Part shown: positions 50,360 through 61,694 of the stretch, one piece after another
How positions within the stretch are numbered: position 1 is the first letter of the stretch
Layout: every line of letters begins with the position of its first letter
Notes under the pieces: model-generated
What the model was told of the DNA's origin: nothing
Databases searched by the model: none
Seen by the model: only the letters and a program-made list of their open reading frames with translations
NCBI GenBank assembly: GCA_017506865.1
Contig: JAFCMP010000054.1
Span: 62,001 to 126,000 of the forward strand
Reading direction: 5' to 3'
From: Tribonema minus
Taxonomy: Eukaryota > Sar > Xanthophyceae > Tribonematales > Tribonemataceae
DNA length: 64,000 bases
Position numbers and translations under genes: made by a program

Positions 50360-53300
50360 CTGGACATGATGTCAATGCGTATGCAGCAATTTGAAATTCA
50401 ATTTGCCAATGGTCAACTTGATGATTGCAATGCCATGAGAGTTGACCTTTTCTATACTATATGACAACACTTCGTTGGCATGATGCGGCAAAGACATGAA
50501 TTATGACCACCTGTCAGTGAGACAAATGCCTTGTGGTGCAGAAGGTTAAACACGGCATGTTCACGAGCGGCCCTAAGTCTTTCTTTTTTTTTCTTGAACT
50601 TAAAGTACTACTACAGTTTCAAACTTTGTTGTTCTTTTAGAGGAGTTCATGCTCGGAGCAGGAGCCGCTCCGCCCATCCGCGACCCTGAAACCCAAAAAG
50701 CAACCGAGCACTTATGCTATAGTGAGGTCAGTCAAGACCCTCAAACTGTTGAAGTTAGATAATAGTAGGTTGTTGGCCTCACTCAGACGCACCAGAAGAG
50801 CTCTTGGTTGTTGAAGTTGAGATGGGTGGAGCCGTGCTATTGCACGTTGAGCAGTGACATGACAGTTGAAGTTGGCATGAAAATGAAGTTTGAATATCAC
50901 CGTTGAAGTTCAATATCACATCAGGATCAATATCAACTTCAACAAGTGAGTAGTCAGCAGATGCCCCTGACATAGGGCTACAGCATGCCATAACCCAACT
51001 TCAATATCAGTTCTGCCCTAGAGACTTTACTACTGGACAAGGGCCTCGGTTGCTTCTTGGCTTTCAGGGTCGCGGATGAGCGGAGCGGATCCCGGCGGCG
51101 AGAGGTATCAATCATTGCTGCTGTTGCTGCTGCACCAGCCTCAGGGTGAGTTGCCGCTGCAGCAGCACCAGCAGCTGCTGCCAGACTATGTGCAGCTGCT
51201 GCCAATTCCTGCCATAATGGTTAGCAATGCGTGACTTTACGGATGTAGAAACAACTTGAAGTTGAATTCGGACAATGTCAAGTCTTAGACACTTTGCGTG
51301 TCAAGTTGTCAGCAGACTCTGAGCTGCAGCAACTGCCTAATTTACTGGGCCACACTCATGATTGTTACTTTTACGAAGTAGTAGCACATCAACTGTTCTG
51401 TATCTGTAACTGTTACAGTTACAGTTCACTAACTTACTACTTAAAGTAAGCAAACCAAAGCGCAAGACTGTGCTAGTCACTTCACGGAACTTCACCACCG
51501 TCGCGGAGGTTCACCTGCTGGTTCAACCAGATGATCGAGGAGGTAGAACTCAAACAGGGCGTCGATGCTCTTTAGGGAGCAGCTGCATAGGCCGAAGAAG
51601 CTGCTCGACGCTGCTCCGTTGCTCCGGATGCTTGGTTGCCTCTGGTTCCGCCACCGTTAAGCATGCGAATCGTCCGTCATGACCACAGCTCCTGGTCCAG
51701 GAGCGGCTGCGCTGAGTGGCGGTGCTGCAGCAGCTGCAGCTGATGAAGATTACATGCCGCGTCAGTCGGGCACACCGTCGGCTGCTGGTGTCGCTGCTGC
51801 TGCTGTCGCCTGGCTCGGGGCTGGACGTGCCGCCTGCAGCCGTTGTTTCCACGGTCTGCTGTCGTGCAGCCGCTACTACTCGATCGCACTCACTGACAGG
51901 CTGCTGCAGGCAGAGTTCGCAGAGTTCTCGTGTGCCTCTGCCGGGTGTGCCTGCCTGCCTCGGTAGTCCCTCCCCGTGCTTGCCAAAAACGCTTGTGTTC
52001 GCTGACGCCACACAAGTTCCACCGCCGGATTTTTGCGATCACATCGAGGGGTCATTGATGACATCATTTGACGAACACAGAGGAATGATGTCATGTGTGT
52101 GTCCTGGCGAAAAGAGCACTTGTATCGTGTTGCATTGCCACACGTAACCCACACGTATGCAACTGCTACGCATGCAACTGACTGACATAAGCTGAGAAAT
52201 TTCTACGTCTTACTCCGCATGGTATATTTGCACGAAAGGACACTCTGGCCGAAAATAGTAGCGGGGATACGTTGATTACCTGTCTTCCTATTGGGCCTAA
52301 TGCTATTCCTTTAACCCAGCGTGTCTATCACACAATATTCAGGCCTTGGATGCTCCCTCAATTTGCCGGCCCAAATGCGATCTGTTACTTTCAGGTTGAA
52401 CTTGAAGTTCTGAACGTGCAAAAACAGGGGCATGACAGAAACAGGGCCTTTGAGTCTGTGCTGACTCAACTGATTGCAATTGTGTGACCAAAATATGTCC
52501 ATGTTTTTGAAAATCTTGCGAAAGTTGAAATTTGCTCAGGGCCCGCAAGGCGGCCCCGAATGATTGATGGCATGAATGCCATTGCTGTTGACAAATTAAT
52601 TGTTGAACTTTAAAGCTCGCTTAAGTTGAAGAAAGATATGTGTGTAACGTTGTCAACACGAAACTACTACTATTAGCAGACTAGCTCAAAGTAGCAATCA
52701 CTTGGCAACAACCATTAAACAAGGAAGGCCCTCCCTTAATCCTGCGGAGGTAGGGGGCGAGGGACCCATACCCATAGTGTAGAGGAGGCTATAGCAAGGG
52801 GTAAGCTGCGCTCAAAGCGTGTCAGAGACCATCGCTCACACCTCAGCAAAGGGGTTTGAACGTGCGTCAAATGCTGCTTTGCCTTGAACATGTGAGCAAA
52901 AACTACGTACCTCTTGCGAACATGGTTTCTGCCTTCCTGTGAGACGGTGTTATTCCTACGTCAAGCACTTCCAACAGCACCACTAATCTGCAAAACGTTT
53001 ACTTCAAAGCCGTTACGCACAACTTCACTTCCGAGGCGGAAAAAAGTGGGACACACGATGAGAGCGCCCTGCCGTGAGGCGTGGCCGCAGGCTTGAGACT
53101 GCAGTACGAGACGTGCCGAGCGTCGATACGCTGCACGCGCTCAGCGCCGCTCGTGCAGAAAAATCCCACGCGCTAGAGAGCCAGCGCCAGAATAAGCTCG
53201 AGGCTTCCAGGGTGTACCCGCTGGAGCGGCAACTTGACCCCAGCGCGCTGATTGGTGAACGGTTGCAGCGGTCGTACGTACGCAAACCCGGCACCGCGCA

Positions 53301-55857
53301 AAAATCAGCAAGCGTGGCATCACGCAGGTGCATCGGTAGTGTGGAGAATCGCGCGCGCCGAAATACTTAAGAAGGCTCGCGCCCTGAAGGGTCCCTCGCC
53401 TGTACATAATGGATCGTATACTTCAAAAGCCTTCGGCTGACGTCGGAAATGACGGGCGCCCAGGGGGCATTGAGTGCGTGGGAGCGCCGCGGCTCGGCGG
53501 CTCTCGCTGCCGCCAAGAATGCCAAATGAACCAACACGATCGACAAACTGGCCATACATATATGTGAGGTGCCATATGGTATATACATTGTAGAGCGTAA
53601 AGAAAAGAATGTTACTAATAGACTAATAGGGCGCCATGCGTGCATCTCACTTACAGTGAGCAACGCAATGTGCTCTAGCCCCTGACAGACTCTGAGTCTC
53701 AGCAGTGCAAAGGATTTAACGCGCATTGCCAAAGCAACTAACTTAGAGCTACATGTCCGGCCGGGCCAAGGATAAGGCGCCAGACATGTTTGCCATGTGC
53801 TTGACGTCCAACACTGCCGGTGTGGGACTAATGCAATGCTGCGCGTTGCACGACCCATCTGCTAAATGTTGCCCACTTGTACAATGTCATGTCATAGACT
53901 AAAATAATTATGTCCTCACCGGGCTTACCCCATGGGCTGCAGCTCTTCAGGAAGTGATGATACCTATGTGCGCCCAGGTGTCGTTGATACTGTAACAACG
54001 CATACGATGTCTCGGTATACCTGTACTACAGACTGAGTGTTGTCATACAACGCATCTGGGTACCTGTACGGTAGTACCGTCACGGTACTACATGACAAGG
54101 TATAACCCCCCCCCCGTCAAGCCACGCTGTCAGGCCCATGTTGGGAAAACGGGGGGCTTGTTCAAGGCGGGGGCTTACACAATTTACCCCTCGTGTTGCA
54201 CGCGCGTGGGTGGCTGCAATCGCATACATTGCATGATGAATACTGCAGCACTTCAAGCAGCAGGCCACCAACGGTCGTTCTGCAGCTCCTCAGGGGCCCA
54301 GGTACATGCAGCTGATTCGAACAGCTCCTTGCTGCACAGAAATCATTATGCACGGCTGCAGAGTCAGAGTCTGAGGGTTTTCGCAGCAATGCACTGCAGC
54401 TGCAGCATGGTACCACTTGCCGCAGGCTGTGTACGTGGCACTGCGCTGCAGCACACTTCCCCGCGCGGCTGAATTCGAGTTGAAGTTAGCGTAATTGCCA
54501 TTTCCTGCCTACAACCCCGGTCGTACACAACACGTGCCTACCCCGCCGGTCTGGTACACTGTCAGTGAGATGCCATTCATCTGGGCTTCTTCGCGCCCTG
54601 AGCGAGAATTAATAAAAAGTACAGTTTACCCCTGGTCTTGCATGCCGCATGCCCACACCTCACAGAGAGAATTGGGGATCTTGTACCACGGCATAAGATG
54701 GGGGCGTCTTATACGACAGGGAAGGTTTATACCCCGTCACGGTGAACTACGGTATACAACTTGGTGAACGCATCTCTATACCTGTACGACTGTTACAGTG
54801 TCGTATCGGTACCTGTACGACAGTGTCATACAGGTACCGAGATGCGTTGTATCGACAACACCTGGCGCACACTGTCAGTGAACACGGGTCTGGGGATACA
54901 CTCAAACAGGATGTTGCAATGGTGACGTGCACGTGGACCATCATGCAGTGCGTTGCCTCACCACCTGTATCATACGACCGACGTTCACACGTCGCTGATG
55001 TCCAAACAGGCGCCTGAGTCCGTGAGAGCCGCAGGCAGCCGGTGGCTAGCTCACTGAGAGGAGTCCTGCTAGTAGGTCCTGGAGCAGTGTGCGCCTTCAA
55101 CTTGCTCAGTTCAACAGTGCAAGCATTGTGGCAGCCAGGCTGTGACCCAAGGTAGTACCAGGAGTTGGACGTGCCCAAAGCTGTTGGAGCAAGGGTGTCC
55201 CCCCGCAGAGGCCATGACGGAGGCTGCTGCCTGCTGTTGCGGTGCTACAGTATCTAGTTACCTCAGCCTCAGGTTTAACCTTCAGGTGCACAGCCAGGTC
55301 AGCTGGCCGCTCAGGCGATGACCGCACATTGATGTCATACAGTTACCGAGATGCTTTGCATTGACAACACCTGGGCGCACTGTGATACAGGAGGAAAGTG
55401 TCAGCCTGAAGGACAATTTGAAGTCGTAATACTCACATAATGATTGACATAATCATTAGAGGCGCAAGATAACCGTTGCCGGTAGGTGTTGCCGTGATGC
55501 GCTCCCATATAAGTTAGCTGCAGCGCTGACTTCAGAACCAGTCAGTGGCGCCTGGACACAGCGCACATCAAGCTGCACCAGCACCGCACGAGACATAGTC
55601 ACGGCCTGCTTACTGTGTGTTCAAAGAACATGTGCGCGCTCAGATCATCGGGCATGCCTTGCATCCTTGCAAGAATTTCAAAGAGGAAACCGAGCACGGA
55701 GTCAGCCTGGTTGCACTGCATTCATAACTTGATGACACCCGGGCGGGCGTGATGTAATCATTACGGTACAGCTCATGTGGTCAAAACGATGCACGCACCG
55801 CACTGCTGCCAGCTGCAAACCATTGGCAAGCTCCGCATGTTCAGGACCTGGTGCTCA
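50360..55857. other. Region between genes C and D: repeats, no confident gene
   Basis: Should contain the 5' exon of gene C (minus strand), not found. 50645-50710 and 51030-51095 are inverted copies of a CGCGACCCTGAAA..AAGCAACCGAG block. GC-rich open stretches at 51679-51966 (plus, ATG start, Ala-rich) and 53074-53370 (plus, no ATG) might be exons but have no borders or recognised domains. Half foldback arms lie at 53967-54080, 54757-54871 and 55338-55380. Confidence 0.4.
54568..54622 (-). repeat. Dispersed repeat, third (short) copy
   Basis: Reverse complement begins TACTTTTTATTAATTCTCGC, then GCTCAGGGCGCGAAGAAGCC and ends ATGAATGGCATCT. Matches the first part of 42112-41975. Confidence 0.75.
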
Positions 55858-55885
55858 TTAAATGACTCGAAGCTTGAACGCAAAC
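55858..55885 (-). CDS. Gene D last exon with stop
   Basis: Acceptor GTGTGGCACAG|G, phase 2 in. Encodes FAFKLRVI then TAA. Only 28 bp, but the Y/F-x-F-x-L-R end matches the C-terminus of GH2 beta-galactosidases. Confidence 0.75.
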
Positions 55886-58800
55886 CTGTGCCACACAGCA
55901 GCAAGCGAGGAAGTGTTGACACGGCGTGAGGAGTCAATAGTTTTGAACACTTGCCTGCACGGGAAGTTTGCATTGCAGTGGAATCACCGGCAGCCTGACA
56001 GTGTAATGTGTACCATAACTTGAAGCAGCTTTCAATATGAAGTGGACTAAATGTCAAATTGCATCAAACTGAACTATATGATGGCCCCGGTGGAATCATT
56101 CTTGAAGTTTTCTACTTCAAAATCTCCTAATATCAGCTTGTACGTCCAAGCCTTGCGCAACGGTCAGGTGGTCATTGACAAGTGCATCAATCACTATGAC
56201 ATGTGCATCGCATCCCATGGCACAGCCAAGATCAATGAGTCGCGTCGGCTTCCATGCACGCCAGACTCCTTGCACCTTGACGACAACACACCACACACAC
56301 AGCGTGAGAACCACCTGCGTCAAGCACCTTGAAGCTGGCGCAAAGGCTCCCACAGTATGTGCGGCATCAAGTAGCAACTCCATGCGCCAGAATCGCGAAC
56401 CCACTTACTAATAGCCGCTTCCAACGTTTAGGTCGACATATCAAGTGCATTACCAAGCACCACGTAATACTAGCAGTATGCTGGCGGCGCCGCCCTCATC
56501 AGGGTTTACTAATTAATAGTTATGCTGTACAGAGCACTAGCTTATTTGAAAGGCACCTGCTGAAGCCTTGCTGAACACTCGCATTAGCACACTCGCATTA
56601 GCGTATACGCTGATGTACTGATTGCATGGTACTTCTGAAGTACTACTCAAAAGCAGTAGGAGTCATGCATGGCCCATTGGCAGCGCAGATGTTGATGTAC
56701 TACTGATTCTAGTGCTGTGAAGCGACTACTTGATGGAACGACTAGAACATTTTAATCAAAAAGCAGTACAATTGTCACAACATTTGTGAGTCTGCACAAT
56801 ACCTGAAGTGTCCTGGCAGAATGAGATGCTCGGCATGTACGCTAGCGCTCCAGCTGAGACAGCAACAACCGTTACGAAGGGGCGGGTAGGCGGGCTTTTG
56901 TGTGATATCATTAAAATTTGCAGCCAAGCGCAGTAGGACAGAAAACGTGGAGCTACATCGTCAGTGACCGTTCACAGAATGTTCTGCAAAATGCTCATGC
57001 ACAGAGAGTTGCGCTGTAGAGCACTACCGTAACCGTAAGCTGCGAGGACGTGCAAAGCCTGTCGTTCATCTTGCATCATGTTGCTTCTTACTTTTTGCAC
57101 TCTTACGAACCAAAATGTATGCATGCTGGTGGTCAAGCACTTTCGATCTACCTTTAAGTTAGGATATGTGCACTTAAACCATGGACTTGACTAGTGCCTT
57201 AGTAAAACTGTTCATTCATATTTCGGCTTGTGTGCCGCATCAGGACCACAGATTGAAAAAGGTCTGAATTAGAGGTCCCTGGTACTGATACTGCTGATCA
57301 TCCTTACTACTCTGCGGCGCCATTGAGCGTCCTGAGCAAGTGCTATCATGCCAACACCGTGCGGAGGCAGCAGTGAAACGGCAGCAATGCACTGCCAGGT
57401 ATAGCAGTCATTGACCATGCGCATCATTGTGAACATACTGTAACCGCTGAGGTATTTGCACGCTCAGCGTAGTGCTATTTGCTCATTGACAAGAGACCTT
57501 GGCCTTGCGACATATGAATCGAGTGTAGACGCACCTGTCATCACCACCAATGCCCATGATGCTGTGGTCCAGGTTTACAGCCGTGAAGGGGCGGGCTGGC
57601 AGCTCCTCTGAAACGACACATGAATGAGCGGAAGGGCACGGTTGTGGTAATGCTACACAGTCAGGACGAGTACGAGTCACGAGTTCTCGAGTACTACTCC
57701 CGGAAAAGTTGAAGTTTTACACGAGTACTCGAGTACTACTCCCGGAAAAGTTGAAGATTTACACACGAGTACTCGAGTACTACTCCCCCAAGGAATGAAA
57801 ATTTACCCTAGTACGAGTACTTGCTCGAGTACTTGACGAGTACTCGAGTACTTGACGAGTACCAGGAGTACTCAACGAGCACAAGAGTACTAAACGAGTA
57901 CCTGGAGTACTCAACGAGCACTAAAATTGCGATGAGTACTTCACAGCAAACAGTAATTAAGTACATATATGTTGTTGTTGCAATCATGTATGACTTCATA
58001 CACAAGCCCTCACAACCCCATGCGTGCAATGCGATGATATCTGCGCTGCCATATGTCCTCCAAACGTGCGCCTGATCAGCGAGAGGATGCAAGATCATGG
58101 ACAGCATCTGTGTTTGAGGAAATAAACATCATGTATCATGCTTCTCTTTGAAAAAGAATAACTTCAACATCAGGAAGGCTGATCTCTGCACCAAAGTGAA
58201 CCTCTGGGTATGCCAGCTGATGCGGGATGCTGCAAGAGTCAAACTGTCACAGACAACCTGCTACACCACAAATCAAAGTGTATGTTGTCCTCATAGCAGC
58301 ACTGCAATGTGAGGCGCCAGGCTCCGGGCTGCAGCACGAGATATCGAATCCCTATGCCAAGTCGCAGCAGTTGCGATACATTCAGCGGAGGAAGGCCCAG
58401 GAAAATAGCCGCTCGCAGCACAGACAATAACCAAAGTTGCTTCTATAAGGCCTACATTAGTACGCCGTGCTATGTCCCACACAAGTGTTCACCGCGTGCT
58501 GCTATTGCTTGTGCTGCAAGCTGGGTCGTATCAGCACAGCACCGCGACATCTACAGTACAGTGTAGAGATCTTGCATCAATATGTATCAGTACCTTGATG
58601 CCAACAGCAAATGCACCATACGCCATGCATGCACGAGACGCAAAAAACCCGAGGCCGCTTCGGCGCCTTTTACCGTCGAAAAGGTACTCGTCAAGTACTC
58701 GTACAGTACTCCCTTTCCTCAAAAGTACTCGTACAGTACTCGTGCAGTACTCCTTTTCCTCAAAGTACTCGTCAAGTACTTTTTATCGTCAAGTACTTGT

Positions 58801-61661
58801 GTAGTACTCCTTTTTCCTCAAGTACTCGTCAAGTACTCGAGTACTTGCTCATTTTAGGTGTACTCCCGGTGCCTGTCGGCAAAATGCACGAGTACTCGAG
58901 TACTACTCTCGACATTTTTGAAAAATTTAAACGAGTAAAAGAGTACTATACTACTCCTTGTCTTAAGGTGAGTAGTACTGGTACTCCTTACTCCTCAAAG
59001 TACTCGTACTCGTCCTGACTGTGTAATGCTAGTTAGACCTTGAGGCTCGTGCGTGTAAAACAACATATTTCGAGCAATGTGCATACTGTTAGGTGCAAGC
59101 AGGGTTGCCAAAACCGTACCTTTTTTACAAATATACTCCGTAAATCGTACCGTAATTTGACCGCAAACTCCTGCCTATTGAGGTTTTGGAGAACTTCGAT
59201 ACCATTTTTGCGTTTGGCACAGTAAGCCCGAAGATAAACCTCAGGGCACCCGAAGCTGTGGTCAAGATCAGCATGGTTTACGCTACAAATACCGTTGACC
59301 GTATTTTTTCGATAATACCGTTTTGGCAACCCTAGTGCAAGCCACCATTTTACTAACCTGCACCAGCTATAATAGTTGCTGGATTCTGCCAATGCGACGC
59401 GGCTGAACCACATACTACTGCAATTTACTTGTTTTTCGTGTAAAAGAAACCAGGCCCTGCAGTGTATTGCTACAGCTGAAGGCAACGTTTCTGCCTTTAA
59501 ATTTTGCAGCGGATCAGCTTGGCAGGTGCAGGTTGAAGTCGTAAACGCCTGAGTGTACCTCAAACTTTCACAGCAGAAGATTTTGACCTGAGAAGAACGA
59601 CAGTGCTGTGAATCGCTAGCATGCCTTCGACGAACCCTAACTGTAGCCTTGCCCGCACACCCATTCCTGGCCCTGCGTGTGATTGAAAGCATACCTAGCA
59701 GGTGCTGCTACGTCTGTTCTTCCTGCGTGTGATGTAGGTGTGGACAAATTTCAAGTACCGCGCACCGTACAAGCGCGTGAGCTGTTTCAATGTGCACTGA
59801 TGCAGAGAGCTTCTCCTCCCTCTTGTGCACTGTCACTTGCACGCGTGCTTGGCTTGAAATGCACTTGCACATGAATTGCTTGTGCCAATTGCTTGCAAGG
59901 GGTGGAGGCGTGGTCTATTGTTCACATGAAAGGTGTCATACTTCAAACCCAATGCCTTGTGTGTTTTGTAGCTGCCAGTACGCTTGACCAGCATATGAGT
60001 TGATGGTGCGCTGCAACCTGGGCACTTCAATATCGTCATTTCGCTGACAGTAACATGCGGAAAACGAGGTTTGCAGACCATCATACAACTGTTCACACCT
60101 ACTTTGAAAGATAGAAGTACTAGTAGATGTACTACAAGAATACAAGTGCTACCATGTTGGTCCGTCCTAGTGCTCCCATTCGTGTCAGAAGCACTGCTTC
60201 AAATTAATTCGAAGTGTGTTGCTTGACAGTCGCAAACAAATGCGGATTGAAGTTCTGCACTACCTGGGTGCTTCACGTCCAGATCCTCGGGGAGCAGCCG
60301 GTGCGCGCTGAACGCAAACGGCTCCGCAACAGCGATGCTCAGCGATGGAGCGCTGCTGCTGTCTCCATCTGCAGCGCTGGCCGGGGCGGGCTTGAAAGTG
60401 ACCCAGGATGTGTAGCAGCGAGCTCCACACTCGCCAGGCCTACCAAATGGAAGTGATGCAACATGTCGACACACGTGAGCACTGCTGCATCCGGTCTCTT
60501 CTGGCGCGCCGCTCCGATCTTTTGAAAACGCCTCTCTGACAACTTTGTGAAAATGTGGTCAAATGGGTGCGTGTAGTGTGTGGCAAGGGCGCTGCATTGC
60601 AGTTGCTGATGTGCTGCATCCATGCGTCTCGCCAAAGCACACCCACGACACAAGACCAGTTGGTGAGCAGCACCAGCAGTGTCCACTGTCTAGACAAGAG
60701 GGAAGCTGCATGTAGTGAAATGCTTGAGCACACTGCACAATAACAATTGGTCGCCGATGCCGCACACCAGAAGGCAGTGCAACAACCCACACTTCATGTG
60801 CCGCACACCAGAAGGCAGTGCAATAACCCACACTTCATGTGAATTGAACTTTGCAGCAAAACTTCTGCGTGAATGAGCAAGGTGCATCCTCGCACCAACA
60901 CAATGACCCCACACCATTCACTTCACCTGATGTAGGGCACAAACAGGTCACGCACGGAGCTCTCATACAATCCCACGGGCGCTGATGCGAGCCTGTCCGG
61001 ATAGTTCTCGTGGGGGCCACGGCCGAGCCACTGCACGTGTGTCAGCGGCTCAGCTGGCAGCAGCAGGCGAACGCCGACGCGCGCCAGAACCTGTTTGCGC
61101 AAGGAACAGCAAAAAAGTCAGGCGGCTTGCAGATTCAAGACTTGAAAAGAGTCATCGCCCAAATGTGCTTGTGTATACATGAACAGTCGTGGTGTCACAG
61201 GAATGCACAGACGTCGTTTCATACGGCACTCAAGACTATCAGTTGCGACCACTCACACTTTGGCGTTCGTTGTCTTGTGGCTTTTGGTGTCCAGATTTTG
61301 GTAGGTGATGGTACCCTGAGCAAGTTTCACTCTGAAAGGTGCACGATCTCCTTGCCAAACCTGCTTCAAGCCTCACAAATTTGATTGTGCAGGCATTGCT
61401 AGACAACTTTATTGTAACGCACTGGTCTGGTGCTGGTACTGCCGATCGGACAACTTGACGACAGCCCGTACCCATACTTATTTCAGTAAAACAACACAAC
61501 AGAGCCGATCGAATGTGTGCTCAAAAACTCACCGGCCACGTGGGCGGTACGCTGACGCTGTACTCAACGCTCAGCGCGCCGCTGCCGTCCAGCACGTACA
61601 GCGCCTCGCACGACACCTCGCCCAGCGCGTGCAGCAGCGCGTCCGCATTCTGCGCCTCCAA

Positions 61662-61694
<33 letters not shown>

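Noticed and set aside
51550..52011. Minus-strand open frame of 150 codons
   Set aside because: It starts at a non-ATG codon, is GC-rich and Ser/Arg-biased without a domain, and a plus-strand frame is equally open.
53025..53440. Plus-strand GC-rich open frames near 53.1-53.4 kb
   Set aside because: No ATG, no clear borders; the Ala/Arg/Glu content is suggestive but not enough for a gene call.
56051..56332. Plus-strand ATG open frame of 93 codons
   Set aside because: It lies within an intron of gene D on the other strand, has no domain or splice border, and its length is expected by chance.
57680..59010. CRISPR-like array impression from regularly repeated GTACTCGAGTAC words
   Set aside because: Spacing is irregular, repeats are self-overlapping palindromes, and the zone is bounded by TIRs and a target duplication in a eukaryotic intron.
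59033..59692. Minus-strand open frame of 219 codons
   Set aside because: It runs through the hAT-like MITE and its TIRs, so it is not a gene.
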